Below are positions 1-11,878 of a DNA stretch of 64,000 bases, piece after piece (position 1 is the first letter of the stretch; every line of letters begins with the position of its first letter). The notes under the pieces were generated by a model, which saw only the letters and a program-made list of their open reading frames with translations, was not told the origin of the DNA and searched no databases. The position numbers and the translations under genes were made by a program. This DNA comes from Echinarachnius parma (lineage: Eukaryota; Echinodermata; Echinoidea; Clypeasteroida; Echinarachniidae). The stretch lies in assembly GCA_037951105.1 (NCBI GenBank), contig JBAMJV010008044.1, positions 31,478 to 95,477 of the forward strand. The letters run 5' to 3'.

Positions 1-665
1 TACAGTGACTCATATCAGAATAATAAATGCTTGTGGTCTAGACTATGCTTCGCTAGGGCGGAAATAAATGCACAACTTTCTGTATTATTATTATCTATAT
101 ATACCATGATATTTCTAAGTATAACTATTGAATTAATTGCGAACGCGTACGCACTCGTTGATATCATTCAAGTCAAATGTCGTATGAACACCCTCGTTCT
201 GACTAGAAAATATGTACTATCATGTTTAACATGTTTTCGAAGTAGAAACAAATAAAACACATATTAAATAATTTGATTCAAAATGATTAACTATACGCAG
301 TGCAATGTATTTTTGTTCGCTCCGATTTTTCATAAAAATACGTTATTAAACTAATAGTTAAAATTGCATTTGGCTAGACCAATCAACGTCAGTCCCAAAA
401 AACGTCATGTTTCGGCGGCAAACAAAAATCATGGCGCCACTCAGAGCATCCATAAAGAGCCTGCGATAGCAAAACAGAAACTATGCCCACTCTTCAAAAG
501 AATTCACGGAACGGGTGATTCAGGGATATTTGGGATGTGTGAAAATACTACACAGTTTGCTTTGTGTTATGCGTTTTGGTTCGCTTTAAGAATCAAATAA
601 CACCCAAAGATTTCTATGTGTGATGTACTGCAATGTTAGGAGAATGGGTGATGAGTGTGAGTTGA
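1..665. other. No recognised gene or repeat
   Basis: AT-rich sequence with only short open frames that have no recognisable domain and no coding-like composition. I see nothing in it that I can name. Confidence 0.5.
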
Positions 666-970
666 CCAGCATTTTTATACTACAGATGGACGGTCCCAAG
701 ACTGAGCCTTGTGGCACACCATAATCAGCTCACTCTCAGAAGACATTATGAGGTCGTTTATCCTGACTGACTGTGTCCTTAATTTGCTTAGATACGATGT
801 GATCCATGACAGAGATTGCTAACAATTTCATTCATACCATTTAAATATAGCTCACTGTCAGAAGACATTATGAGGTTGTTTTTATACTGACTGACTGCAT
901 CCTATCGCTCAGATACGATGTGGTCCGTGACGGAGATTGTTAATAAATCATTTATGCTATTTACAAGGTA
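666..970 (-). pseudogene. Non-LTR retrotransposon reverse transcriptase fragment, decayed and internally duplicated
   Basis: On the minus strand positions 720-691 read GVPQGSVLGP, the classic motif of jockey/CR1-like non-LTR reverse transcriptases. Upstream of it in transcript sense, one base out of frame, is a stretch resembling the usual SW..SYL..R.Q.V region that precedes this motif. That segment is present twice with a 122-bp period (about 727-848 and 849-970), with several differences. Frameshifts and stops make it nonfunctional. The clade cannot be assigned from so short a piece. Seen: motif, frame break, duplication. Known: the motif's family. Inferred: a dead LINE remnant. Confidence 0.6.
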
Positions 971-1113
971 GATGTGTTGAAGTTTTTAGGGGGTGGGTGA
1001 ATCTATATATAACTACCAACCAAAAAATCCTAATTTGTGTACAGATCTATGCCAGTTATTATGTTTGTGATGAAAATGTGTTTTCATCCTTAACCCTTAA
1101 AACTATCTAACTA

Positions 1114-2288
1114 CCGTATTTGTCGGTGTATTAACCGCCCCTTTTTTTCTCAAAAAAAAGCTCCAAAATGGGGGGAGCGGTTAATACACGGAGATAGGAA
1201 AATTGTACACGCAAATTGCCTAGCCAGCGCCGGGCCCTAATACGATGCGGTTAATACACGGAGATAAGATTCACAAGTGACCAAAGTCCACCTCAGCAAG
1301 GCATTCATACTCATACGATGCACGGAAAATACAAGCATATTCCCCCCAAAACAAGTCATGCAGTGTCTTTTATGTTTCTCTTTTACCTCTTCCTAAATAT
1401 TGCTCGTTGTTGCTGCGAAAGCGGCTTGGAAGATTCACGATCATTGCTTCGATCTTAGTACGAATCCTAACATGCACCCGGCCGCGCTGGCGCTTGGCCG
1501 AGCATGCAGGCGGGGATTCTCTTTCCCGACACGCGCGACCCCCGGCCGCCGATGCTCCAATACAGCCCGCCATATCACTCATATACTTTGCGTGCAGGTT
1601 ATCGGGTCTATTTTGTTACGCGAGATATCCATCCGCCGGGGATTTCCCCAATTCCCGGCGGATGGATCTCTCGCGTAACAAAATAGACCCATAACCTTCA
1701 CGCAATGTGTACGAGTGATATGGCGGGCTATCGGAGCATTTGTTTAGTACCGGGCGGACTGGATGTCAACGTTTGAGAATCGTTTCATCCATGTCGACGA
1801 TCGACGACGATCATATGCCGTATTACTCGCTATTATTACTTACTATTTCTGAAACAGTTTTCAAGAGTAGATTCAACATAATTTGAACTAGAAAGAAGGA
1901 ATAACATTAAGGTACATTTTTTTTAAAATCTCCGTTCTGATTGTTTTATTGGTGAAATCTTCGTTTTGTTGTCTAACGTTTTATGTAGTCCCATGTGTAG
2001 TGATCCGTGTGGCAAATTCAACAGAAGTTATATAGATTCTTCTGCTGTGAAGAAGGCCTGATAATTTTCTTTATTTACTTCGGAGACTTCAGTAAATAAA
2101 ACAAAATTCATATGCAAAAATTCTCTGATAGATAAGCTATTTTTGGTACCTTTCCTAAGAAAATGCTGACCATCTAAAGACTAAAAATCAGGAATTATAC
2201 TATCAAATTTTTTTTTTTTCATGGAAAAACGGCCAAAGTTGGGGGTGCGGTTAATACATCGGAGCGGGTAATACACCGACAAATACGG
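1114..2288. mobile_element. TA-flanked DNA transposon with inverted repeats, non-autonomous
   Basis: The left end reads CCGTATTTGTCGGTGTATTA and the right end is its inverse with small differences; both are flanked by TA (1112-1113 and 2289-2290). The terminal homology continues into a G/C-rich stretch (ggttaatacac) repeated near both ends. No transposase is visible in the 1175 bp. TA duplication fits the Tc1/mariner/pogo group or another TA-targeting superfamily, but the termini alone do not settle this. A second palindrome is nested inside at 1551-1739. Confidence 0.65.
1551..1739. repeat. Nested near-perfect palindrome (about 85-bp arms)
   Basis: The arms 1551-1640 and about 1653-1739 are inverted copies with a 12-14 nt centre. 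The outer part of both arms carries gcccgccatatcactc and the inner part ggtctattttgttacgcgag. A few mismatches occur. It could form a long hairpin or cruciform, and accounts for the overlapping short open frames on both strands here. Confidence 0.8.
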
Positions 2289-2513
2289 TACCAGGAAAAG
2301 AACAACACATAATTGTTTCGGTACTGTTGTATGATATCAAATAGATGCCCAACATTTTGCAAAGGGTTGCTTACTTCATAAACAATGCAATTTATTAGTT
2401 TTGTAGCATGGTGATGTTTTTCTCTTTCTTCTGAATTTGTCGGTGGAATGGTCTACCGTACTCAAGATGTATTATCTTCCTTTTATGCTTTATTTGTGGG
2501 GTGGTGGTACCCT
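2289..2513. repeat. Truncated TTAA-type MITE, right portion
   Basis: It resembles the intact element at 55311-55707, sharing the stretch gaacaacacataatt, a following gatatcaaatagat segment and the right end GGTGGTACCCT followed by TTAA (2514-2517). The left end is missing; the sequence abuts the TA-flanked element at 1114-2288. Confidence 0.6.
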
Positions 2514-2517
2514 TTAA

Positions 2518-2960
2518 CTCCACCTATGAAACCAAACCATGGAGAGCATCATTAGACTCTGGCACAAGGAGGGGATGACAGCCCAAGACCTGAGAAGTGG
2601 CCGATATGTATTGTGATAGTTCTGTCAAAGCAAACAAGCAATATTATGATCCCAGATTTCCAGAAAATATATCCTCTCCTTCTAGGCCTTCATTCCTATG
2701 AAGTGCCTCCCCAGAGGTGTTTCCTTTGGAATAACCTAATTCGCTTGAAAACAGTCATGATCAGTACAAAAAAGCTCTTTCTTTTCTGATACCGGTGATT
2801 ACATTTTCTAAGTTAGCTTTAAATACATTATGCTCTTTATTTTGTTACAATATACTGTATACAGGTATGGATAGATAATCAGTACTGCTTTAGGTTTGAT
2901 AATTAATGGAACAATGTAGATTTGGAAGATGATAATAAAGATGTACATGTGGTGTAGATA
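2518..2960. other. Unassigned AT-rich sequence
   Basis: No recognisable gene, RNA or repeat seen. Confidence 0.4.
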
Positions 2961-5064
2961 CAGTCCCTCATCCCATGTTACCCTGCCAGTTCATACACAC
3001 AGTCCCTCACCCCATGTTACCCTGCCAGTTCATACACACAGTCCCTCACCCCATGTTACCCTGCCAGTTCATACACACAGTCCCTCACCCCATGTTACCC
3101 TGCCAGTTCATACACACAGTCCCTCATCCCATGTTACCCTGCCAGTTCATACACACAGTCCCTCACCCCATGTTACCCTGCCAGTTCATACACACAGTCC
3201 CTCATCCCATGTTACCCTGCCAGTTCATACACACAGTCCCTCACCCCATGTTACCCTGCCAGTTCATACACACAGTCCCTCACCCCATGTTACCCTGCCA
3301 GTTCATACACACAGTCCCTCTCCCCATGTTACCCTGCCAGTTCATACACACAGTCCCTCACCCCATGTTACCCTGCCAGTTCATACACACAGTCCCTCAC
3401 CCCATGTTACCCTGCCAGTTCATACACACAGTCCCTCACCCCATGTTACCCTGCCAGTTCATACACACAGTCCCTCACCCCATGTTACCCTGCCAGTTCA
3501 TACACACAGTCCCTCACCCCATGTTACCCTGCCAGTTCATACACACAGTCCCTCACCCCATGTTACCCTGCCAGTTCATACACACAGTCCCTCACCCCAT
3601 GTTACCCTGCCAGTTCATACACACAGTCCCTCACCCCATGTTACCCTGCCAGTTCATACACACAGTCCCTCACCCCATGTTACCCTGCCAGTTCATACAC
3701 ACAGTCCCTCACCCCATGTTACCCTGCCAGTTCATACACACAGTCCCTCACCCCATGTTACCCTGCCAGTTCATACACACAGTCCCTCACCCCATGTTAC
3801 CCTGCCAGTTCATACACACAGTCCCTCACCCCATGTTACCCTGCCAGTTCATACACACAGTCCCTCTCCCCATGTTACCCTGCCAGTTCATACACACAGT
3901 CCCTCACCCCATGTTACCCTGCCAGTTCATACACACAGTCCCTCACCCCATGTTACCCTGCCAGTTCATACACACAGTCCCTCACCCCATGTTACCCTGC
4001 CAGTTCATACACACAGTCCCTCACCCCATGTTACCCTGCCAGTTCATACACACAGTCCCTCTCCCCATGTTACCCTGCCAGTTCATACACACAGTCCCTC
4101 ACCCCATGTTACCCTGCCAGTTCATACACACAGTCCCTCACCCCATGTTACCCTGCCAGTTCATACACACAGTCCCTCACCCCATGTTACCCTGCCAGTT
4201 CATACACACAGTCCCTCACCCCATGTTACCCTGCCAGTTCATACACACAGTCCCTCACCCCATGTTACCCTGCCAGTTCATACACACAGTCCCTCTCCCC
4301 ATGTTACCCTGCCAGTTCATACACACAGTCCCTCACCCCATGTTACCCTGCCAGTTCATACACACAGTCCCTCATCCCATGTTACCCTGCCAGTTCATAC
4401 ACACAGTCCCTCACCCCATGTTACCCTGCCAGTTCATACACACAGTCCCTCACCCCATGTTACCCTGCCAGTTCATACACACAGTCCCTCACCCCATGTT
4501 ACCCTGCCAGTTCATACACACAGTCCCTCACCCCATGTTACCCTGCCAGTTCATACACACAGTCCCTCACCCCATGTTACCCTGCCAGTTCATACACACA
4601 GTCCCTCACCCCATGTTACCCTGCCAGTTCATACACACAGTCCCTCACCCCATGTTACCCTGCCAGTTCATACACACAGTCCCTCACCCCATGTTACCCT
4701 GCCAGTTCATACACACAGTCCCTCACCCCATGTTACCCTGCCAGTTCATACACACAGTCCCTCACCCCATGTTACCCTGCCAGTTCATACACACAGTCCC
4801 TCACCCCATGTTACCCTGCCAGTTCATACACACAGTCCCTCACCCCATGTTACCCTGCCAGTTCATACACAGTCCCTCACCCCATGTTACCCTGCCAGTT
4901 CATACACACAGTCCCTCACCCCATGTTACCCTGCCAGTTCATACACACAGTCCCTCACCCCATGTTACCCTGCCAGTTCATACACACAGTCCCTCACCCC
5001 ATGTTACCTTGCCAGTTCATACACACAGTCCCTCACCCCATGTTACCCTGCCAGTTCATACACA
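2961..5064. repeat. 39-bp minisatellite, 54 tandem copies
   Basis: The unit reads cagtccctcaccccatgtta followed by ccctgccagttcatacaca. The array is 2104 bp, which equals 54 x 39 minus 2; the missing 2 bp lie in one shortened unit near 4870. Variation is almost confined to one position of the unit: most copies have ccccatg after the CTCA, a few have tccc, and four have CTCTCCCC. Because 39 is divisible by three and the unit has no stop, the array yields very long but meaningless open frames (a 13-residue HSPSPHVTLPVHT repeat). The last five full units lie after the 2-bp deletion. No upstream gene structure supports translation. Confidence 0.95.
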
Positions 5065-5585
5065 ATCTGTTTTTACCTTTTCCGAGGCTCTGTTCTTGGG
5101 CCAGGGCCAGGGTTGGTCTCAACGTCTCCCGCCCTCATGAGGTTGATTGTGGACAGGTAGAGCTTGCACAGATATTCACAATGACGGCTCACTTGGGATG
5201 AACAGGGTGACTTTGCAGCAGCCATCTATGAAGGAACAAGAGTTGATTTTTAAATGTATGAATGTTTTATTTCTTATTTTGCACATGACTGAGTCAAGTA
5301 TGTGTGTCCTTCTGCCATACATTTTATTAGCATAATTATAGAGGTCATAATTATGCCAACAAAAAAAATACAACCATTTATCTTTGTTGATAAAGCTTCT
5401 AATTGATGTCAGGCATGTAACATTTCACAAAGGTCTAGTTTGTTTGCCAGATCCAAGTATACGCATGCCCATACATTTGTAATATGGGCAAATAATAATT
5501 TGAAGGTTTTGAACATTTATGATTTCACTCGCATGTAGGGCCAGTAGGAGTAGGCCTACTGGTTACCGGGTAGGGTGAGGCATCA
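5065..5585. other. Unassigned, contains one half of a dispersed repeat pair
   Basis: Positions about 5194-5305 resemble 8650-8750 (gacc/gaacagggtgac, gcagc, atctat, aaggaa, then ttgcacatga.tgagtcaa). No gene structure was recognised. Confidence 0.4.
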
Positions 5586-5736
5586 GGGGGTGTATTCTGA
5601 AAACGATTTTAAGTTAAAATGTATTGTATCTACGTCATATCTACGTCACTAAAATATTACACGATTTGCTAAAATATATTTTAGTAACGTAGATATGACG
5701 TAGACAAAATAAATTTTAACTTCAGAATACACCCCC
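5586..5736. mobile_element. Palindromic MITE, 151 bp
   Basis: Left end GGGGGTGTATTCTGAA and right end TTCAGAATACACCCCC are perfect inverse complements. The arms remain complementary almost to the centre, with taacttaaaatc-type indels and the motif ctacgtcatatctacgt on each arm. The target duplication is unclear. GGGGGTGTATTCT resembles the GGGTGGTATTCT terminus of the element at 54160, hinting at a related family. Confidence 0.75.
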
Positions 5737-6100
5737 AGGCCTTTATCCACCTCAATGCAACTTTGTGGCTCCTTGTTGGCGCTGTACATGTATAAAGTTG
5801 AAATGGCACATTATTTGGGCTTGAATTATTATGGATCCCAATGACTAGCGATAAAATTAGTCATGTTCCTACAGCAGTTACAGCATGTATGTAGTTATGT
5901 ATTGTTGTATTAATAATGATATATTAATGCGTTAGAATGATATCAAATGAGCCAGCCTGGGTTTGCACAATCATATCACTTATGAATTACCATATTGTTG
6001 TTTGGAGCAGGCGATGCATACACAATGCATTATTGGTGGATGATAATCGACTGCTAACACATGCATTGTCAATGTACTCTGTGCTAGCTACAAGGTAATT
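5737..6100. other. Unassigned AT-rich sequence
   Basis: No gene or repeat recognised. Confidence 0.4.
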
Positions 6101-6910
6101 GTGGGTATGGCCTGTAAATGGTCATACAATGACAGGTGCTCAAGCCCAGGCCCCCCACCCCCCCCCCCCCCTCCCATACTTGCCAACATTTGGATTTTGG
6201 AAAGAGGGACAAAATTGGCCCGGGGTCCAAAGTCGCAGCATAATTGCACAATTGTGCGGGAAGTGCACATTGCAAGCACAAAGTCCATTGCGACAGGGGT
6301 CGCAATGACAGGGGTCGCCTTGACGTTTTTGAGTATTAAATGCATTCTCGACCCATTTTTCATAATTCTTCCAAAATTACTAGGTAAGATTTGGTCAGAT
6401 TTACGTTTAAATGTTGTCTCTATAAAAGTATTAAAGTAAAAAAAAAAATAATAATTAAAAAAAAAATAAAATAAAAGAAATATATATTTATTTATATATA
6501 TTTTTTAACTTAAAAATCGGGACGTCCCGATTTGACACTTCTAACAAATTTAAAAAACGGGACAGTTGGCAAGTATGCCCTCCCTCCCTACACTAGTGTG
6601 TATGGCCTGTAAATGGTCATACAATGACAGGTGCTCAAATCCAGGCCCCACCCCCCTCCCCCTACCCCCTTGCTACACCAGTGTGTATGGCCTGTAAATG
6701 GTCATACAATGACAGGTGCTCAAGCCCAGGCCCCCCCCCCTCCCTACACCAGTGTGTATGGCCTGTAAATGGTCATACAATTAGGGTGCTCAAGCCCAGC
6801 CCCCCCCCCCCCCTCCCTCCCTACACCAGTGTGTATGGCCTGTAAATGGTCATACAATGACAGGTGCTCAAGCCCAGGCCCTCCCCCTACCCCCTCGCTA
6901 CACCAGTGTG
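6101..6910. repeat. Tandem repeat of about 70-85 bp, five copies, split by an insertion
   Basis: Each copy contains atggcctgtaaatggtcata, caggtgctcaa and a C-tract, then acaccagtgtg. Copies start near 6104, 6599, 6685, 6755 and 6833. The first is separated from the rest by the 401-bp element at 6176-6576. C-tract length differs between copies. Confidence 0.85.
6176..6576. mobile_element. hAT-like MITE, 401 bp
   Basis: Terminal inverted repeats ATACTTGCCAAC and GTTGGCAAGTAT are perfect over 12 bp. The 8 bp on the two sides (cccctccc and gccctccc) match at seven positions, consistent with an 8-bp hAT-type duplication, although low complexity makes this weak. Near the right end the element contains the palindrome tcgggacgtcccga. 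No ORF of note. It interrupts the surrounding tandem repeat. Confidence 0.7.
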
Positions 6911-6940
6911 TTTGTACAGACATGTTATGCAGGTGTCGTT

Positions 6941-7996
6941 TATGACGCACCTCTTGATCCCCAGGAAAGGTGCGTCATTGTACCGATGTGCATCACCCTT
7001 TCATGAACCATGACGCACCCTCCGTCAGAAAAGGCGACTCACCATTAGGAAACATTCGACTCATGAGCAAAATTGTGAAGGCGCGCACCATTGCATGAAA
7101 ATGACCGACCCATGACGCACGTCATTTTGCGCACTGGAAAGAAACCTCGCCAAATTACATGACAGTCCTATTGACGAACCTTGTGACGCACTCATGGTAA
7201 AGTGACAGACTATGATGCACTAATGGGTCAGTGTTGCGACTGATTGCTTCCATGACGGTACTCACATCTACAATGTATTGTAAATGGTCCTGATAGGACC
7301 ATTTACTGCACACAGTGGTACAATCTATGGGACACAATTTGAACTACAAACAGAGAAAAAAGAACAGCCTATCTAAAGTCAACAAATCCATACCTAGATT
7401 GAAGCTGATTTTATGATTGATTGTACAAAATTTCATTTTCAAAATGATAAGTCATACTTACAAAAATCGTCATTTAACTTTCATTTGTTTCTCTTCCTGC
7501 TCGATGTCCAACAAAGATAGCCCGCCCGCAAAACAAGCGAACTCGCGATGTGCAAGCATGCCCGCCGTATCCGATTTCGTATACGCCGTGTCAGAATTCG
7601 GATACGGTAACACGCGTGGTGTGGGAAGCTTGCGGGAAATACATGACAGTCATCCAGATAGCAGCAACACTTCCGAGGACAGCACTCGTCTCCTTTTTTA
7701 TTTTCCAAAACTGCAGATTTTCCCTTTTTTTCGACATTTTAAGAATAATTTGGACCATTTTGGTAAGTTCAAATAATACTTGTATCATTGTTAGGGCCAG
7801 TTATGATTGATTTTGCTGAATTTAAGTTCAGAATTTTGCGTGAAATTTGACAAACTTTTTCTGTACTGGCCCACATTGTTCCTGTACAGGGCAGCATAGC
7901 TCTGCTCCCTTGTGTGACGGTACTGTGCGCCATCAATTTGGGAGTACATGACGCACCCATGACACACCTTTCCTGGGGGCCAAGAGGTGTGTCATA
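6941..7996. mobile_element. TGACGCAC-family inverted-repeat element, 1.06 kb
   Basis: The left 37 bp begin tatgacgcacctcttgat and the right 37 bp are their inverse with about four differences. Each end is itself dyadic (tgacgcacct...aggtgcgtca). Further copies of atgacgcac are scattered inside near 7009, 7111, 7188 and 7948. A shorter relative lies at 12370-12647. No transposase seen; superfamily unknown. Confidence 0.6.
7262..7310. repeat. Short hairpin and shared 25-bp motif
   Basis: aaatggtcctgataggaccattt forms a hairpin near 7280-7306. The adjoining catctacaatgtattgtaaa recurs in inverse orientation near 12694-12718. Confidence 0.5.
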
Positions 7997-8165
7997 CAAA
8001 TTACATTAACTGTACATCACCTCCTCAACACCAAATCATGCCCCTTTTACAAGATTTAACCAATCAGATAGCAGGATTCTCGATGTGAGGTATATAAACA
8101 ACAATATATCGGAAATAATATCGCTAGTGATATTCATTTGTCTCGCAATGTATGGTCAAACTAGG

Positions 8166-8486
8166 AATCTAAAAGATCATGACGTTTCGTATGCTGCTGC
8201 AATACTTTGTCAAATGATAATATCGAATGTAGACAATCGGTTTTTATGCTCTACAGCGTACGCTGGTTCGGTAGGCGGGCCGATCCAGTGTCCCGTTGAT
8301 TGATTGAGTGCCCGTGAGCATCTGCCAAACGGCGCGGTCCGTTGCAGACCTATCAGGAACGCAATCGCTAATGCGAGATTGTGAGTTGGGAGTCACGGTA
8401 GAGCATAAAAACCGATTGTCTACATTCGATATTATCATTTGACAAAGTATTGCAGCGGCATACGAAACGTCATGATCTTTTAGATT
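8166..8486. repeat. Inverted repeat, 89-bp arms with 143-bp spacer
   Basis: Arms 8166-8254 and 8398-8486 are inverse complements with a single mismatch (ctgctg against ccgctg), so 88 of 89 positions pair. No target duplication was recognised outside the arms. The two short open frames on opposite strands here are the same sequence read from each arm. It could be a foldback element or a recent inverted duplication. Confidence 0.85.
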
Positions 8487-8939
8487 GTGGGATAGAACAA
8501 GCTCGCTCGCGAATTTGTGTCATTAGAATTTCAAAGCCAATTATAAGAACCCACAATCATACTTTTTGTATACAAAATTGTGTTTATTGACCTAGAATAT
8601 CTGTCTTTCAATCATTAGAAGTTTGAAATCGTGTGGAAATCCACTTTAATACACAGGATGACCAGGGTGACATTGCAGCTGCTATCTATAAAGGAATACA
8701 AGAGTACTGCGATACAATACTTTATTGCACATGAATGAGTCAATGTGAATGTGAGTGTCATGCCTTGGTGTCATGGATTTGTTACCAGTCATGGCATGCA
8801 AGCCCTTCACAAGGCATGTTCAGTTCTCTCTAGTCTCTACCGAGACGTGCCCATGGCATCAGTGGTGTACACAGGTTCTTACACCTGGGGAGACCACCTA
8901 CCCAATTATTTTGAGACCAAGACAATTGGCTGAAGGTCC

Positions 8940-9060
8940 TCTCAGTGGGGGAAGGGGGGGGGGGGGAGGGGGGGGGGGGGGGTCTGTCTGCCGAGACCGC
9001 CTGCATAATTTTTTCGAGACCGAAAGTGGGGTGGGGGGGGGGGGGGGGGGGGGGCTTGTC
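8940..9060. repeat. Long G-tracts
   Basis: Two runs of almost pure G, about 8948-8982 and 9029-9054, separated by about 45 bp, on the plus strand. They could form quadruplexes; lengths in a consensus assembly are unreliable. Confidence 0.8.
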
Positions 9061-9091
9061 AAATTTGTTTCCAGCCAAGATCATTCATTAA

Positions 9092-9608
9092 AGGGCAATG
9101 AAACTATGGCTTTTGGCTATTATTATCGTTTAGAGGGTGAACAGACATTTTATTTGATACATAACTTGGCAATTTTGGCCTCCTGCCTCCCATGAAATCC
9201 TTACGTGAACATACCCACATTTTACTAATTCTTACGGCGGCAAAAGGTGATGGGAGTGGCCATGTTCTTGTAATTGCCCGACATGCTTTGCAAACTATGA
9301 CGTGTGTGCTACGGGCTGAACAAAAAGCTTTTCACTGATTTACAGACTCGTCAAAGCATCTACAAGTATTCAGACAATGGTTTGAATAGGTGCTATTGAA
9401 ATGCATTAGTGCATATCACTGACCGTAAGTCCGCACAAACCTAATAATGGTGGCCTCCAGTGTTCGCATGAATAGTGGTAAACCCAATAGAGTTTTCACA
9501 TATTTCTCCCAAAGCAGAAATCTGAGTCGGAGTTATGTTATATATAATAAAAAGGCATATTACGATGTATCAAGTAGGATAAACTCTATTCTTGAGTTGC
9601 ATTGCCCT
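9092..9608. mobile_element. TTAA-flanked MITE (Kolobok/T2-like), 517 bp
   Basis: Ends AGGGCAATG and CATTGCCCT are perfect inverse complements and lie between TTAA at 9088-9091 and TTAA at 9609-9612. AGG-type termini with TTAA duplication match what is known of T2-type MITEs, placed with Kolobok transposons. No transposase inside. Confidence 0.7.
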
Positions 9609-9612
9609 TTAA

Positions 9613-11165
9613 GATGGTCGAGACCAGGCGCGCCAGAAGCAGTTTTGGATTGGGAGGCAAAAACCTTAGGGGGCTCACGATTTGTTGTGTGTAGAGGGGC
9701 TCATGCCCAACCACATGCACAGGGCTGCGCGCAAACTTTGAACCAGATGTGGATATGAGACATTGTGAGGGAGCTAATTAGTGACTGAGCGGGGGTGTCC
9801 CCCCTCCCACAGTAGGGAGCTTTTGGATTTTTGGACTTGAAATTGTGCAATCTGGTCCTTACCTAGATAGGAAATTCGGGCTAAACATTGACTGTATCTG
9901 GGAAAGCTTATGATTTGATCTCCCAGAAATATATATATTTTCAGAAAGAAAACAAATAATTGACACACTAATAAATATGCACCCCAAACGCACACACAAA
10001 TCTTGTATTTATATTGTGTCATACACAGTTGCAACATAAACCATATATGCCACATTATGTATGAGCCAACAACATAGCCTACTGGAATCACCCCAACGGC
10101 GGTCGAGTACGCGGCCATCAGAGGTCTGCGCAGGCACAGATCCGATCGCTACTTCGACCTGGGCATCGACGAGGTCGAAGGCGCACCCAGCGTTAAATAA
10201 TGCTAGGGTTGTCTAGAAAATTAAACCAGCAACCTACATGATACATCAATGCTAGAAAATTGTGTTTTTTTGCCTTATGTCCCAGTTGGGCAAGTGAAAA
10301 CAAGATTTGTCAAATTCTAGTGGCCCAAAACTGCCATAATCTTGTAGCCCCAAACAATTGGGGCCAATGGAATTTAGCATCAATGACATTTGGTAGCCCA
10401 AATCTTATTCTAGTGGCCCCGTCCAGTGGGCCTGTGCTACTATTCTAGCATAGCGTACTGGTACATGTTTACCAACCCACTCATTTTCACTGGTTTGAAT
10501 CCTACTTGGGACTCGGCATGGTTGAAGTCAAGGGTGTGCCCATTGTTAAATAATGCTTGCGTTGTCAAGGGAATTGAACCAGTGATCTGCATACAAACCA
10601 ACTTCATTTTGTTCTGGTCCAACCCACCCACTACTTCGACCTCGGGATTAAAGAAGTGAAATTGAATGCACTCAATATATTTTAGAAAAACATTTAGAAA
10701 TCCTGTTTTTGTCATGGAGAGTTGGTAACAGTTCGAAATAACCATGTTCAGAACAGTGTGTGTTGGATAATACAATATTTAGAACTTGACTTAATTCTCC
10801 AAAGTTTTGCGGACCGTGACTGAACACTGTGTATGTGATGAAAAATTCAAACCATGCAGCTACATGCACCTGACACACAAGTCCTGCAGATTTCTGGGAA
10901 GTTCATACAATTTTATTAACTAATTATAGGACACATTCTACTAAAATGTGATGTTGTATTCCATAACCATAGAGTACTATAGAACACAGGTTTCAAACAT
11001 ATGTTTCTTCATATCCATGGTTATAATGTAGTGCCGAGTCAAATCAAATATTTTGAATTTCGAATATGAGTCGTGTAAAAACGGTCGGATATCGAATATC
11101 CGAAAAAAAAAAAAATAATAATAAAAAAATAAAATTAAAAAAAAATAAATAAATAAAAAAATTTA
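9613..11165. other. Unassigned; contains a degenerate local duplication
   Basis: Segments around 10150-10245 and 10510-10600 share gttaaataatgc, gttgtc and an aaccag motif at similar spacing, so they are diverged copies of one repeat. No gene recognised. 11101-11192 is low-complexity A/T ending in an (AT) run. Confidence 0.4.
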
Positions 11166-11311
11166 AAAAAAATATATATATATATATATATAAAAAATTG
11201 CAAGGAATAATCATAAATGATTAAGAAGGAAGAATAATAGTAGGCGTAGCTTAATAAGCAATGTTCCTCCTTTTAATCCTCCAAATGAAAAAAGGCACTG
11301 GTCGAAAAATT

Positions 11312-11383
11312 GGTCTCCGCCAGGACTCGAACCTGGGTCTCCGGCTTGGAACGCCGATGCCTTAACCACTAGGCCACGGGGAC
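11312..11383 (-). tRNA. tRNA-Gly(TCC)-like gene, copy 1
   Basis: Read on the minus strand it folds as a full cloverleaf. The acceptor GTCCCCG/CGGAGAC has one C-A mismatch. The D stem is GCC/GGC. The anticodon stem TCGGC/GCCGG encloses the loop GTTCCAA, so the anticodon is TCC. The T stem is CCAGG/CCTGG with loop TTCGAGT. A-box (TGGCCTAGTGG) and B-box (GGTTCGAGTCC) promoter elements are intact. The acceptor mismatch and the repeat context mean it may be a tRNA-derived repeat and not a working gene. Confidence 0.65.
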
Positions 11384-11733
11384 CGTGTGATTGAAGACAG
11401 ATCCAATTCAAGTCATTGGCAAGCCAATCTCTCGGCCCTTTGTGCTCAAGTATTCATGGGGAAGGAGTTAAGAACAATGCAAGCCGCCTTACTTCAGCTG
11501 GATCACAATAGAGTGATTCAAGTATTAGTTAGAACATATATATTTAAGCGAAAAGTGAACTAATACATACAGCTTCGGTTTCTTCCAATATATAAATAAT
11601 TGCAAGGAATAATCATAAATGATTAAGAAGGAAGAATAATAGTAGGCGTAGCTTAATAAGCAATGTTCCTCCTTTTAATCCTCCAAATGAAAAAAGGCAC
11701 TGGTCGAAAAATTGGTCTCCGCCAGGAGATATA

Positions 11734-11769
<36 letters not shown>

Positions 11770-11878
11770 GCAAAGAATAATCATAAATGATTGAGAAGGA
11801 AGAATAATAGGCGTAGCTTAATAAGCATTGTTCCTCCCTTTAATCCTCCAAATGAAAAAAGGCACTGGTCGAAAAATT

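Noticed and set aside
2961-5064. CRISPR-like repeat array
   Set aside because: Direct repeats are contiguous with no unique spacers, and the context is eukaryotic.
5084-5100. GSVLGP reading near the minisatellite end, reminiscent of an RT motif
   Set aside because: Only six residues, no flanking RT similarity; probably chance.
2929-5160. 743-codon open frame of a 13-residue repeat
   Set aside because: It is the 39-bp minisatellite read in frame. All copies lack stops because the unit does; no promoter, intron signals or unique domain support a gene.
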